From contig OX381709.1 in assembly GCA_947462335.1 (NCBI GenBank), positions 84,072,622 to 84,136,621 of the forward strand: a stretch of DNA of 64,000 nucleotides, written 5' to 3'. This DNA comes from Harmothoe impar. Taxonomy: Eukaryota; Annelida; Polychaeta; Phyllodocida; Polynoidae. The notes below the pieces were generated by a model that saw only the letters and a list, made by a program, of their open reading frames with translations, ran no database searches and was not told the DNA's origin. Positions 52,565 through 62,625 of the stretch are shown in pieces (within the stretch, counting starts at the first letter, position 1; every line of letters starts with the position of its first letter). The translations under genes and the position numbers were made by a program.

Positions 52565-52744
52565 TACCGTCGCGATAAAGCACCTGGTCTTGAAAGAGCG
52601 CCGGTCTTGGATAAGCGGCGGGGGTATAGGGGCAGCCAAATGTTTCTTAAGCACTAAAATCATGACCTTAAATAAGCGCCTGTCTTGTATAAGCGCTTGT
52701 GTAAGAGCCCCGCCAAATTGAAGAGCACCCCGGCGCTTATTCAT
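52565..52744. mobile_element. TACCGT-type MITE H4 (diverged)
   Basis: TACCGTCGCGATAAAGCACC ... CCCCGGCGCTTATT; interior ATAAGCGCCTGTCTTGTATA words. Confidence 0.6.
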
Positions 52745-53048
52745 GACTAACCTAGTTAGTAATTTTTGGCCTCCCTATCGGACCAGCCTGGGTTAGTTCA
52801 TACTTTCAGGTTGGTCAGTACTGACCAACTTCTGTGTTCTTCTCCATTTCAATGAGTATCAGTCCTTTTGAGTTAAACATCAGTCAAATGTTGTTTTGCC
52901 TCAGTCATTTTTGAATTGCACCTGGTCATGCCTGACCAAAGTCCCTATGACTAACTTGGAATAGCCACTACTGTATAAAAACTCACATATAAGCCGCAGC
53001 CTGTACACACATCAGATCGCCGGTACAGTCAGGGTGCGGCTTACTCTA

Positions 53049-53172
53049 CCCAGTAAACAAAAAACTTATGCAAAATTTTATAACGTTATATAACGTTAAA
53101 TAACGTTTCTCTAAGGCTCCTTACTATTGCATAACGTTAAATGAAATTTTATACGTTTTTTTGTTGGCTGGG
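53049..53172 (-). mobile_element. Short CGTT-family MITE, TA target duplication
   Basis: CCCAGTAAACAAAAAACTT ... TTTTTTTGTTGGCTGGG, flanked by TA. Confidence 0.9.
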
Positions 53173-53227
53173 TATATGGAACAGTACTATTATAAATGTC
53201 ACCATAATCAGATCACCTGTGTGGCTT

Positions 53228-53374
53228 CCCAGCTAACAGAAAAACGTTATTTTACGTCAAAATAACGTTCTAAAACTGTGTATAACGTTATGCTATAGTG
53301 AGGAGCCTTAGAGAAACGTTATATAACGTTAAATAACGTTACAAAATGTTGTATAACGTTTTTTGTTTACTGGG
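53228..53374 (+). mobile_element. Short CGTT-family MITE, TT target duplication
   Basis: CCCAGCTAACAGAAAAACG ... TTTTTTGTTTACTGGG, flanked by TT. Confidence 0.9.
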
Positions 53375-53392
53375 TTATACTTTAAAGGACTG

Positions 53393-53522
53393 CCCAGCTA
53401 ACAAAAAAAAGTTTTTTTTACGTCAAAATAACGTTTCAAAACTTTATATAACGTTATGCCATAGTAAGGAGCCATAGGGAGACTTAAATATAACGTTGTA
53501 TAACGTTTTTTTTATTTACTGG
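53393..53522 (+). mobile_element. Short CGTT-family MITE, degraded right end
   Basis: CCCAGCTAACAAAAAAAAG ... TTTTTATTTACTGG. Confidence 0.8.
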
Positions 53523-53640
53523 AATGTTGTTTTTCCTTTGTCATTTCTGAATAGCACTTGGTCATGCCTGACCAAAATCCATATGACTAACCTGGGATTA
53601 CCACGACCTACTAAGGGCCGTGCATTTAGATTATCAGTGT

Positions 53641-54004
53641 ACTGGGTAGACTAGGACGTATATAAACCCCCTTTATATACTCTGGGAATGTTAAGTGGCA
53701 CAAAACAAAGCCAAGCTGCTCAATTACAGCTGCAACAATGTGTCTCTCAAAGCAGCAGGGAACAACACACTCTCTGAACATATGTTTTTTTTATGCCGAA
53801 GTGGTGGCGTAGCCACCTGGTGGTGCCAACAGGCACCACCAGAACGAGGTATATGATGTTTGCACTTGAGCAGAAGTCAGAACGGGCGCCGCCATCTTGG
53901 ATTGTGCCGCCATCTTGGATTAAGGTGTCACAACACAAATTTATGCTATGTGATAACAATAATATAAATCAACCTTTGATAGTTCCTGAGGTTGATTATA
54001 ACTA
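53641..54004. other. Unassigned spacer
   Basis: GGTGGTGCCAACAGGCACCACC hairpin near 53818-53840, and two CGCCATCTTGGATT words at 53889-53920. No gene is recognised. Confidence 0.45.
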
Positions 54005-55230
54005 TACCTACCCCCCCTAATATGGACCCAAGGAATTCAATGGTTCTATTGGTTTGTTGCTAATACAGCTGATTGCCTAGCAACGGCTATTCTAATTGTT
54101 TATCTGCCTAGCTACACACATTTCCATGGTCCTGAGGTTGATTATAATCATAGGGTAACTTGTCCAATTCTCGGACAGTTTGCTTTTCCCCTCACTGCTG
54201 AGGTCGTCTACCTCAGTTTCTAATGTAAAAACTCTACAGAATACATTGCCAGGGCCCCTTAGTACAATCTTAAAAATGGGCATTAGGCAAAAGCTATTAT
54301 TTATACATGTTATGGGGACCTTTGTGGAAATTCAATGTGCCCAATTCTCGGACACCTTGCCCAGTTCCCGGACAGTCTCCCCTTTTTAAAGATAAATTGG
54401 TAATGTGGAGACAGCATTACCACAATTATTGTAGTTTTGAGGACTAGATGTGTAAAAATAGTTTGCAAGTTGTTTTCTTGGGTTTTATCTGTACTTAATT
54501 ATTGGCTAGACCTTGTTTGAAATAGCCATGGTACTTTGCCCAATTCTCGGACAGTGCTTTTTAGTATGGTCCTATTCCTGGACAAAATTCAGTGGTTTTG
54601 CTACCTTATTTCAGGGCATTGCTCACAGAGGGCAGCACATATGCCAATATCCCTTAATGACTCACTGGGACCAATGTGACAATTTAATTTCTGTAACAGA
54701 CACCAAAATAGAATAAAATAGTTGCTGGAGAGAGGAGAAAACTTCTTTGGGCCATAAAATCGTCCGGGAATTGGACCTGTCCGGGAATTGGGCAGTTTAC
54801 CCTACCTACCCCCCCTAATATGGACCCAAGGAATTCAATGGTTCTATCGGTTTGTTGCTTATACAGCTGGTTGCCTAGCAACGGCTATTCTAATTGTTTA
54901 TCTGCCTAGCAACTCACATTTCCATGGTCCTGAAGTTGATTATAATGATACCTACCCCCCCTAATATGGACCCAAGGAATTCAATGGTTCTATTGGTTTG
55001 TTTCTCATAGAGCTGGTTGCCTAGCAACGGCTATTCTAATTGTTTATCTGCCTAGCAACGCACATTTCCATGGTCCTAAGGTTGATTATAATCAAACCTA
55101 CCCCCCTAACATGGACCCAAGGAATTCAATGGTTCTATTTGTTTGTTGCTAATCCAGCTGGTTGCCTAGCAACATCTATTGTAATTGTTTATCTGCCTAG
55201 CAACACACATTTCCTTACCCCGTAACATGG
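54005..55230 (+). repeat. 146-bp tandem array, four units plus a partial, interrupted by element Q
   Basis: Units 54005-54150, 54803-54948, 54949-55094 and 55095-about 55230, each starting TACCTACCCCCCTAA. Each holds CCTAGCAAC twice; in units 2-4 the first is GTTGCCTAGCAAC, a full RFX X-box match. Confidence 0.93.
54153..54802. mobile_element. TA-flanked MITE Q, 650 bp, with CCAATTCTCGGACA repeats
   Basis: GGGTAACTTGTCCAATTCTC ... GAATTGGGCAGTTTACCC, flanked by TA (54151-54152 and 54803-54804). Removing it restores unit 1 of the 146-bp array. The 14-mer CCAATTCTCGGACA recurs directly at 54163, 54340 and 54539, with CCAGTTCCCGGACA at 54361, and in reverse twice near the right end. Confidence 0.85.
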
Positions 55231-55374
55231 CCCCAAGGAATTCATAGGAAATGCCATATTTGAAGTAATATCATCCTTCCCCCTAATAACCCCTTCCCGG
55301 CCCTGCTTTTTTGGTGTCTTGAATGGGTTCCCTTCAAAAATACAAACCATGTAGACATTATGTTTCTTCGAATG

Positions 55375-55447
55375 CAAGAATTGCGGTTGTTGCCGCGTAT
55401 AAAAATGCCTGAGGCATTTTTTTACGCGGCAACAACCGCAATTCTTG
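55375..55447. repeat. Near-perfect 36-bp hairpin with almost no loop
   Basis: CAAGAATTGCGGTTGTTGCC... (55375-55410) pairs with 55412-55447 with one mismatch and a 1-nt centre. Confidence 0.85.
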
Positions 55448-55515
55448 TTATCCAATACCTTAACTCTGCCTCAATTGTAGACTTTCTTCTTCATAGGCAC
55501 TATGTACACAGCATC

Positions 55516-55745
55516 CTGCCAAGGATGTAGGCTAGCACTATATACATATATATATATATATGGTTGGATACGGGTCCCTTGTCTCCTCTATTGGTCAGGT
55601 CATTCACGCGCGCCAAACTGTGTTACCCGGTAAGGAGCGCCCCCTATGTTATGTCGCTAGGCTGCGTGTGTACGTTGGTTACCACCTTTGTGGCAAGGAT
55701 GTAGGCTAGCACTATATACATACATATATAGATATATATAGATCA
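55516..55745. repeat. Direct repeat with TATA microsatellite
   Basis: GCCAAGGATGTAGGCTAGCA CTATATACATA occurs at about 55517 and 55690 (second starts GGCAAGGATG), each followed by (TATA)n. Confidence 0.8.
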
Positions 55746-56171
55746 TACCATACTGCTCAATGACGATAGAAAAACTGCCTTATCTATTGATATTACGACA
55801 TATAATCACCTTTTCCTTCTCTTATTCTTATATACACTTCTTCCAGAGGGGTCTTATTGGCCTAATACTGCACTAAGATAGCATCTAAATGAAACGGTGG
55901 CAATAAATTTGTGAAAACCTCCGACTCAACCTTTTGTTGAAGTCAAAGAAAAACATTTATCTTTTAAATTGCACAGCTCCTCAATGACTTTGATCTTCAG
56001 ACGTACATTTGCTTATGTGAAAATACTTTGGACACAATAAGCGAGTATTCATCCACCTAGAAGCTTGGAGCAGCGTTCAGTTGTTGATCTGCCAGGTAAG
56101 TGACACGAGGTGGCGGTGACTGTCGCACACAGGCCGCACAAAAGGGACAGAGTCCTAACTCAAATACTGCA
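55746..56171. other. Unassigned spacer
   Basis: Nothing recognisable. Confidence 0.4.
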
Positions 56172-56175
56172 TTAA

Positions 56176-56418
56176 CCATTTAAGGACGGCTTGATGCTTT
56201 AATGCATCATGCCCTTGGTTGTCATGATGAATAAATGCAGCTCTGGTGAGCAACTCACCAGTGCTGTATTCAAGCATCATGATAATCCTAGCGGCTTGAG
56301 ACACTCCTGATGGGTCGGCATGATGCACCAATGCAGCCCAAGTGAGTTACTCATCTTGGCTGCACTGGTGCATCATGATGACAAATTCTATACTTAGCGA
56401 CATGCCATCATTAAAGGG
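56176..56418. mobile_element. piggyBac-like MITE D13, clear TTAA target duplication
   Basis: TTAA (56172-56175), CCATTTAAGGACGGCTTG ... TGCCATCATTAAAGGG, TTAA (56419-56422). This is the cleanest example of the family. Interior: CTGGTGAGCAACTCACCAG and AAGTGAGTTACTCATCTTGG. Confidence 0.88.
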
Positions 56419-56479
56419 TTAACGTTTCGTCAGGATTACATCGATCACAGAGTCTTGTTGGCTCACCGTTAAATGGATT

Positions 56480-56594
56480 CAAGGCCTGTTTATGCATCAT
56501 GCTGACCAGCGAGTTACTCGCCAGGGCTGTACTCATGTATCATGAAAACCAAGGACATGATGCATTAATGCAAGTTGCCACCTCTAAAGGGTTA
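56480..56594. mobile_element. piggyBac-like MITE fragment D14
   Basis: GCATCATGCTGACC, GCGAGTTACTCGCCAGGGCTG, CACCTCTAAAGGGTTA; left half missing. Confidence 0.65.
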
Positions 56595-57252
56595 CGGGCA
56601 CAGAGTCGTGTTTTCTCAGCGTTAAATGGAGTCAGGTGACGTTATGTGCCTCAGAGTGCTGTAAATCCTGACGACACAGCTGACTGGAATGTTGCTGTCT
56701 GCCGCACTCCATGTTCAACCCAACACCATCTGCAGAGGGGTAGGAAGCATCTCTGCATGGGGGCAGGGCCCAGGGGGGGAGCGCCCAGGGAACAAAAACT
56801 TCGACTTCGAATCCATACCAGGTTATTTGGTTCACACACAATTTTTAAATGCTTTTTTGGTTGGTCAAAAATCATGATATTATAATGTATACAATTAACT
56901 TCCTTTACAAAATATACAATTTTATAGGGTAGTCTAAAACACTATTATTGTTATTGACCAACTAGGAAAAAAACTACCCATGCAATGTTGGCATGGACTC
57001 GAACTCAGGATCTTTGTAGTGAATTGCTAGTGTCCTAACCACTTCCCCAATCTGAACAGTTGACATAAGAGCTACTTAACTATCACCCATTCAAAAAGTG
57101 CTGACCCCTAGAACTGCCTACTTATGACATGCAAGGAACTAGCTTCAGTTATAGGTCTCACAAGGTAGAATCACCGCAACTCGCTAGTGCGGAATAGGTC
57201 TCCTCTGATTGGCTGTTATCATGATGACAAATTTAAGTTTTAAAAGGACAAG
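56595..57252. other. Unassigned spacer with a tRNA-like module
   Basis: tRNA-like sequence at 56988-57050 on the minus strand. Nothing else is seen. Confidence 0.45.
56988..57050 (-). repeat. tRNA-derived (SINE-like) module with A- and B-box
   Basis: On the minus strand: GGGGAAGTGGTTAGGAC (A-box region) and about 28 bp on GAGTTCGAGTCCATGCC (B-box). It lacks a consistent acceptor stem, so it is not an active tRNA. Confidence 0.55.
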
Positions 57253-57385
57253 CTCAGTGAATAAAAAACGTTATACAATATTATATATAATATAACGCTT
57301 CCCTATGGCTCCGTATTATGGGAAAAGTGTATGTAATGTGTAAAACGTTATTTTGATGTAAAATAACATACTTTTGTTAGCTGAG
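57253..57385 (-). mobile_element. Degraded CGTT-family MITE, AG target duplication
   Basis: CTCAGTGAATAAAAAACG ... CTTTTGTTAGCTGAG, flanked by AG. Both termini carry the matching change CCCAG to CTCAG. Confidence 0.8.
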
Positions 57386-58277
57386 AGAGCAGATGGTGTC
57401 AGTCTGGGCCCAGTGTGCAAGGACCACTAGCACAGGAATGCCAATAGGGGCGATGCAGGGCTATTAGACGGTACCATTTTAGTACCAGCAGGGGGAGAGG
57501 AAATGTGTGAGAAAAATGTGAGTTATTGCAACTATAACCATTTGTAGATTTGCCGCTATGAGCGAAGGCGGGGTGAAATGGGGAAGAAAACCATGAGAGG
57601 CCTGAGCGGAATATAACAGGGCGGTATTCCTGGTTAGAGGGATGCCTGATGCGGGCGTCCATTGCTTGATCTGGTACTGGCGAGATAAGCACTGATAACC
57701 GCTTTCACAATGGGTACCAGTTGTTACATAATGCACCCTTAGAACTTACTTTGCAGTGAATGCAGGGAATTATCTCATTTGCTGATAATTCATTCAGCTG
57801 CACGCCTATAGATCGGCCACCAGCGGAATGCATTCTAAACCAATAAAATAATGTCCTCCATTCACTATGGAAGTTTTATGGTACTCATTCAGATTTTACT
57901 ATTTGCTTTAAACAATTCTCGCTCCTTTCACTTAAAACTATTAACTAGTGCCCTGGTATGTATGGAAAAAGTCTCGCGATAGTTTGATAGATGTCTATAG
58001 TATATTTTACGAGTTGTACCTGGGCCGTATCACACATCAGATATACTACGTTAATACACCATCCCCTACCACCCCCGTGTCCCCGTCCCCCTTCCTTTAT
58101 AAAAATCCACATATTTATTGTATACTAAATGCTTATAGATAATTGTTATATAATCTATCGCCATTACACAAACTATTCCTCAAGTGTGACACTTTACAAT
58201 TTGTTGGTGTTTGGTGGCCTTCCCCCCCCCCCCTTTTTTTTTCTTTTTCAAATTCCTGGATCCGCCCCTGGTAATTC
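57386..58277. other. Unassigned noncoding sequence
   Basis: 58215-58270 has a C-run and TTCCTGGATCCGCCCCTGG, the right end of the GGCGGATCCAGG family seen at 62264-62625. No gene is recognised. Confidence 0.45.
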
Positions 58278-58392
58278 GATAGGATCGGTATGATGCTTGA
58301 ATGCAGCATTACCGAACTACACACCAGGGCTATATGATGTATAATGATGACAAATAACATCATAAAGCACTATACACGGTTTTTTAAGGGTG
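58278..58392. mobile_element. piggyBac-like MITE fragment D15
   Basis: GATCGGTATGATGCTTGAATGCAGC ... ACGGTTTTTTAAGGGTG. A second scrap (CCTTTAAGGATGGCATC) is at 58584-58600. Confidence 0.55.
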
Positions 58393-58992
58393 AACTTCCG
58401 AGGTACAATAAACACAGTGTTTCTTAAACATCAATTTCACGACAAACCAGGGAGTGGAAACAGTGTGTAAGAAATAACATGAAACGTGGCAGATATGAAG
58501 ACGGCAGGAGCGTGAATGGGAACAAAAACAGATGGACACAAGAGTAAAGGGGTCGCATCTTATTGGAAAAATATATAATTAAGCCTTTAAGGATGGCATC
58601 ATGCATGATGCATGCATGATGCATGAGGAAAAATGTTATCCCAGAATCTTTAGTCTGACATTATAACTCGGCAATTCTTTAGAGCTGTCCCATATAAACT
58701 TGCCTGATTACTGTAGCTCATATAAAAAATGTTTTACTGTAATTGATGTGACTTATGACCATCTTTGTACGATGCACTCGTTTAAGGATTAATGATATAT
58801 TCAGAGCACTGCAAGGTTTAAAGAAAAAATAGTTTAGAATATGTATGGACACAGGTATGTTAGTGTTGGGCAGTGTGTGCGGGTATGTGGTGGATGTACA
58901 GGGGCTATAGGGGCTGTAGGGGCTATAGGGGCTCACGCAATCACCGTCTGTGAGAAAGGTAATGTTAGCACTGGCTGTTCACAAAAATAAGC
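58393..58992. other. Unassigned noncoding sequence
   Basis: (GCATGATGCAT)n at 58600-58625 and GGGGCTATA / GGGGCTGTA repeats at 58900-58935. Confidence 0.45.
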
Positions 58993-59188
58993 TACCGTAG
59001 TGGCCTGTTTAAGCGCCCCTGCGCTTATTAATTTCAAGTCCCTGTTACCCCCTGCGCTTATACAGGGACCTGCACTTATATGATTTCCATTACAGAGAGA
59101 TTTTGGGTTTCAGAGGGGTTCTAGACCTGCGCTTAAACGAGACCTGCGCTTATTTGAGACCCCTGCGCTTATATGGGCCATTACGGTA
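58993..59188. mobile_element. TACCGTA-type MITE H3 with CTGCGCTTA repeats
   Basis: TACCGTAGTGGCC ... GGGCCATTACGGTA. CCTGCGCTTAT/A-type words occur about seven times in the interior. Confidence 0.75.
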
Positions 59189-59199
59189 CAACCATTAAG

Positions 59200-59480
59200 C
59201 CCTTTAAGGACGGATGTCACTAAAAGATAACGTTATTTTGTCAGCATGATGCACCAATGCAGCCCTGTTGAGTAAATCGCCGGTGCTGCATTTGTGCATC
59301 ATGCTGATCTTTCAGGAGTGTATCAGCGCCAGATCGGTTTCTCAACCTTCCTGCATTCAAGCATCATGCAAACTCTATGTGGTTGAGAGTGAGGTGCTCC
59401 TAGAGGACCGGGGCTGTATGGGTGCACCATGACGACACATGTATCCTTTACCGACATACCATACCATCATTAAAGAGCTA
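59200..59480. mobile_element. piggyBac-like MITE D16
   Basis: CCCTTTAAGGACGGATGTC ... ACCATCATTAAAGAG; interior GTTGAGTAAATCGCCGGTGC. Confidence 0.65.
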
Positions 59481-59491
59481 AAGCTGTATCA

Positions 59492-59805
59492 GGCTGTGTC
59501 TCACAACCTTGGGCCAATGTTTTTGTCTCTGACCAGGTGCCGTCTCTGACCAGGTGCCGTCTCTGACCAGACATCACTTTGGGAGTTTAGTTACTTTCTA
59601 CCAACAGCAGGATGCTAATTATAATTATATAACAACTGCCATGAAGTTTTTACAAATCCTAATATATATGAGTATAGGTTAACAATTAAAAAACACATTC
59701 CTCTGACAACAGGTCAGAGACAGCACCCGGTCAGAGACGGCACCTGGTCAGAGACGGCACCTGGTCAGAGACAAAAACGTTGGCCCAAGGTCGTGAGACA
59801 CAGCC
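59492..59805. mobile_element. GTGTCTCAC MITE, 314 bp, with 17-bp subterminal repeats, ATCA target duplication
   Basis: GGCTGTGTCTCACAACCTTG ... CAAGGTCGTGAGACACAGCC, flanked by ATCA (59488-59491 and 59806-59809). Inside each end are tandem TCTCTGACCAGGTGCCG 17-mers, three on the left and three inverted on the right. Confidence 0.88.
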
Positions 59806-59907
59806 ATCAGTGAGTGAGGGAGGAGTACAGAGGCAGTCAGTGTTCTTTTAGGGATATCTAATTTACTTAGATACAAGCATTCATGCAGATACACGTATCA
59901 AGACTAA

Positions 59908-60100
59908 GGCCCAAAAAAAATTTAATGCAATTTTGAAGAAATCTCCATATTTCTACCCTTTTTCGGTGAATTTTTTGGTTTTCTGACCGGCCGGCTGGTA
60001 TTTTCATGTTTAAAAAAAAGGTTTAAAATAAAGAATCCGACCTACGGACCCTACATTTTCTGCCCATGTTACCTGAAACAAACCTTTTTTATTTTTGGCC
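59908..60100. mobile_element. Harbinger-type MITE T8, TAA target duplication
   Basis: GGCCCAAAAAAAATTTAATG ... GTTACCTGAAACAAACC ... TTTTTGGCC, flanked by TAA. The left inner TIR is deleted. Confidence 0.8.
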
Positions 60101-60545
60101 TAATGTAGTATCTCTTTTTCTGTATAGTATGACATTTCTTGTCATGGTGTACAAATATAGTCAACAGTTAACAAATAGAGTCAGCATGATGCATATACGA
60201 GTTACACTCCAGGGCATGATGCATTAATATACCATATGGCATCATTAACAAAACAGTTTAAATGATGGCTTCAGGTGAATATCTTGATCATGTGTCCGAC
60301 TTCAGGTGAAATTCATCATTTTAAAATATCAATATTCAAAGACACATTTCCCATCAATAACTCCTTAGATCAACAATAAGTATCAATAATCCATAACGAT
60401 TCTCCCCTTTCCAGAGGTACCTTTATGACAGTATAGCTTGATCTAGAGATATATTTATCTCAAAAAGAAAAAGGGTCAGATTCTCAATGGAAACGAACGT
60501 CCAAGAGTGGTGAATCTACGCTAACCATCATGATGAAGGGGTCAG
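60101..60545. other. Unassigned spacer
   Basis: Weak D-family scraps at 60180-60235. Nothing else is seen. Confidence 0.4.
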
Positions 60546-61062
60546 GGTTTAAAGGACAGATTCCCCCCCAACCCCCCCCCCCCCCACCCGGCCAATGGTC
60601 AGGGTTCCAGCCCTTATGAACCCTCTTGTGAATGAAATCTGAACTATATCTAAAAGTGCTTTTGGCCTCACTTCTACCATGACGGTCAAGCTTTAAAGGA
60701 CGGAGGTCTCCTAACTCCCCCCCGGGCCACTGGTCAGGGTTTAAAGGACAGAGCTCCCCTCAACCCCCCCCCCCGGCCAATGGTCAGGGTTTGAAGAACA
60801 GAGGTCCCCTCCCCCCCCCCCCGGCCAATGGTCAGAGTTTAAAGGACGGAGGTCTCCTCACTCCCCCCCGGCCACTGGTCAATGTTTGGACAGGGGTCCA
60901 CGAGCATTGTCAAGCTACAACATATTCATCCTATCTTGTGCCTGTAAAAGCTGAGCTCCCAGCCCTTATGAACCCTCTTGTGAATGAAATCTGAACTATA
61001 TCTAAAAGTGCTTTTGGCCTCACTTCTACCATGACGGTCAAGCTTTAAAGGACGGAGGTCTC
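60546..61062. repeat. GGTTTAAAGGACAGAGG / C-run array with repeat S
   Basis: Units GGTCAGGGTTTAAAGGACAG + C-run + CGGCCAATGGTCAGGG at 60541, 60736, 60786 and 60834. Two inserted copies of repeat S (60608-60700 and 60890-61050). The array continues at 62134. Confidence 0.85.
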
Positions 61063-61399
61063 CTCCCAGTGAACAAAATACGTTTTTTAACGTTCTGAAA
61101 CGTTTCATTGTATAACGTTATTTTACGTTATATGTATAAAGTTATTTTACATTCCTATAGGGTTCACAAACCAACGTTTGTTTTCACAACGTTATTTAAC
61201 GTTATTTAACGTTTTTATAGGGCTGTGGTTTATCACGCAAATGTTAGGAACCAAAACCGGAACCATAGATAACCCGAAATCATCTATGTCTCTAGTGAAT
61301 ATCTATTCATATGAAAGTGGTGGCAATAAAATAAGAAGCATGTAGCAAAAGAATATTGTTGGATGTAAATTACTTTAAGTATCCGAATGAGAGAAAAAT

Positions 61400-61473
61400 T
61401 ACCTCTAGTGGGACTCGATCTATCAACCTTGATATCAATAGTTACCCGCTCTTCTAACTGAGCTAGAGGGGCT
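61400..61473 (-). repeat. tRNA-like module with near-cloverleaf
   Basis: On the minus strand: CCCCTCTAGCTCAGTTAGAA (acceptor, D arm, A-box) ... GATCGAGTCCCACTAGAGG (B-box, acceptor 3' side). The D arm is well formed; the T-stem does not pair, so it is probably a decayed tRNA-derived sequence. Confidence 0.5.
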
Positions 61474-61762
61474 GTTATTCTTTTGTTGGAGAGAAGGACC
61501 CATGGTCTTACATGGTACCATATAGAGGGAGCCTCAGATGGGACAGAGGGGCCTTAAGCAAACCGGAGTCTATTAAAGTAGAAATAACTAAGGTGTCAAT
61601 TCCTTTGTGTTACCCCTCCACTGTGGTTTAAGTAAAGGTACATGTTGTTTACAAGGGTCAATTTACAGAAGTCATGACATGACGTTCTTTGAATTTGACA
61701 TGCCACATGTTGATCCACCCCCTCATCTATCCCCTCTTAACTCAACGTATCAACAAGCATAC

Positions 61763-61842
61763 GCCATGGCCTAGTGGTTAAGGTCGTAGATTATAGCATA
61801 GAGGGGGGCCCACCCTCCTGGGTTCGGATCCCCCTATGGACA
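61763..61842 (+). repeat. tRNA-like module with A- and B-box
   Basis: CCATGGCCTAGTGGTTAAGG ... GGGTTCGGATCCCCCTATGG. The A- and B-boxes match Pol III consensus well, and CCATGG / CCTATGG could be acceptor remnants. Confidence 0.5.
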
Positions 61843-62133
61843 GGCTTTTCTCTATGTAAGTTAGCCAACTAAACAAGGGTTTTCTGTCACAATTTTATAA
61901 CGTAAAATAACTTTTGATAACGTTATTTATGAGCCAAAATCCATTCTAAAAAAATGTAAAATAACGTGATGGTAAGGTTATACATTCAAACGTTTTGGTA
62001 CAACGTTAATATACGTTAATTGGAGTCAACGAATTTGCGTTAGATAACGTTACATTTCCGTTTTTTTCAAACGTTTTCCCAACCTTTAGAAAATGTTTTC
62101 CCAGCGTTATATAACGTATTTTTGTTTACTGGG

Positions 62134-62195
62134 CTCACTCCCCCCCCCCCCCGGCCACTGGTCAGGGTTTAAAGGATGGAGGTCCCCAGATGTTA
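62134..62195. repeat. Continuation of the C-run array
   Basis: CTCACTC + C-run + GGCCACTGGTCAGGGTTTAAAGGATGGAGGTCC, in phase with the array left of 61065. Confidence 0.85.
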
Positions 62196-62263
62196 CTTCC
62201 TTATAAATAAGACTATAGAAATGTATGAAATCAGGGCCAAGTGAATCATAACCAAATTCGTTA

Positions 62264-62625
62264 CAGTGGCGGATCCAGGATTGTCTAGGGGGGGGGCAAA
62301 CCTGGCCAACATGGAGTGACTGTCTGTTTCCTGCAAGCGAAACTCAGTGGCCATATTAGGGGGCTTTGGGGGCATGCCCCCTAGACAATTTTGATGGTCT
62401 GTATGTGAAATGATGCATTCTCATACATTTTAGGATGCAATATCTTAAGAATCAGCCACCCCCCCCCCTCCAGGTCATAATATATTGTATTGTCTCCATC
62501 TCTCTCCCTTTCCCCTCTTTTCCTCTCTTTTCTTTTCTCTCCTTCCTATTTTTAACCCTTTTTCGTCCCTTTTTTGGGAGGGGGGGGCCAAGGCCCGTCG
62601 AGCTACCCCCCTGGATCCGCCAATG
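62264..62625. mobile_element. CAGTGGCGGATCCAGG-type MITE (hAT-like ends)
   Basis: CAGTGGCGGATCCAGGATTG ... CCTGGATCCGCCAATG. CAGTG/CATTG termini suggest a hAT origin, but the 8-bp target duplication is not clean. Interior: GGGGGCTTTGGGGGCATGCC hairpin-prone and C/T-rich. Confidence 0.65.

Larger units (their letters stand above)
52506..53640. mobile_element. CTACACTGATAATC-type MITE I3 with several later insertions
   Basis: CTACACTGATAATCTTTAGG ... GATTATCAGTGTA. Interior words continue across insertions: an H-type MITE (52565-52744), and a block with three CGTT MITEs (53049-53522) after which TCATTTCTGAATAGCAC repeats the sequence at about 52906 (a small duplication). Confidence 0.65.
61065..62133. 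mobile_element. CGTT-family element, 1,069 bp, with tRNA-like cargo; demonstrable CT target duplication
   Basis: CCCAGTGAACAAAATACG ... ACGTATTTTTGTTTACTGGG, flanked by CT. Removing it restores GGTCTCCTCACTCCCCCCC, exactly the reading of the neighbouring array unit at 60848-60866. CGTT-rich ends are about 180 and 240 bp. The middle holds two tRNA-like modules in opposite orientation and no ORF. Confidence 0.92.

Noticed and set aside
61400..61842. Functional tRNA genes
   Set aside because: A- and B-boxes are good, but T-stem or acceptor pairing fails and no clear anticodon arm is formed.
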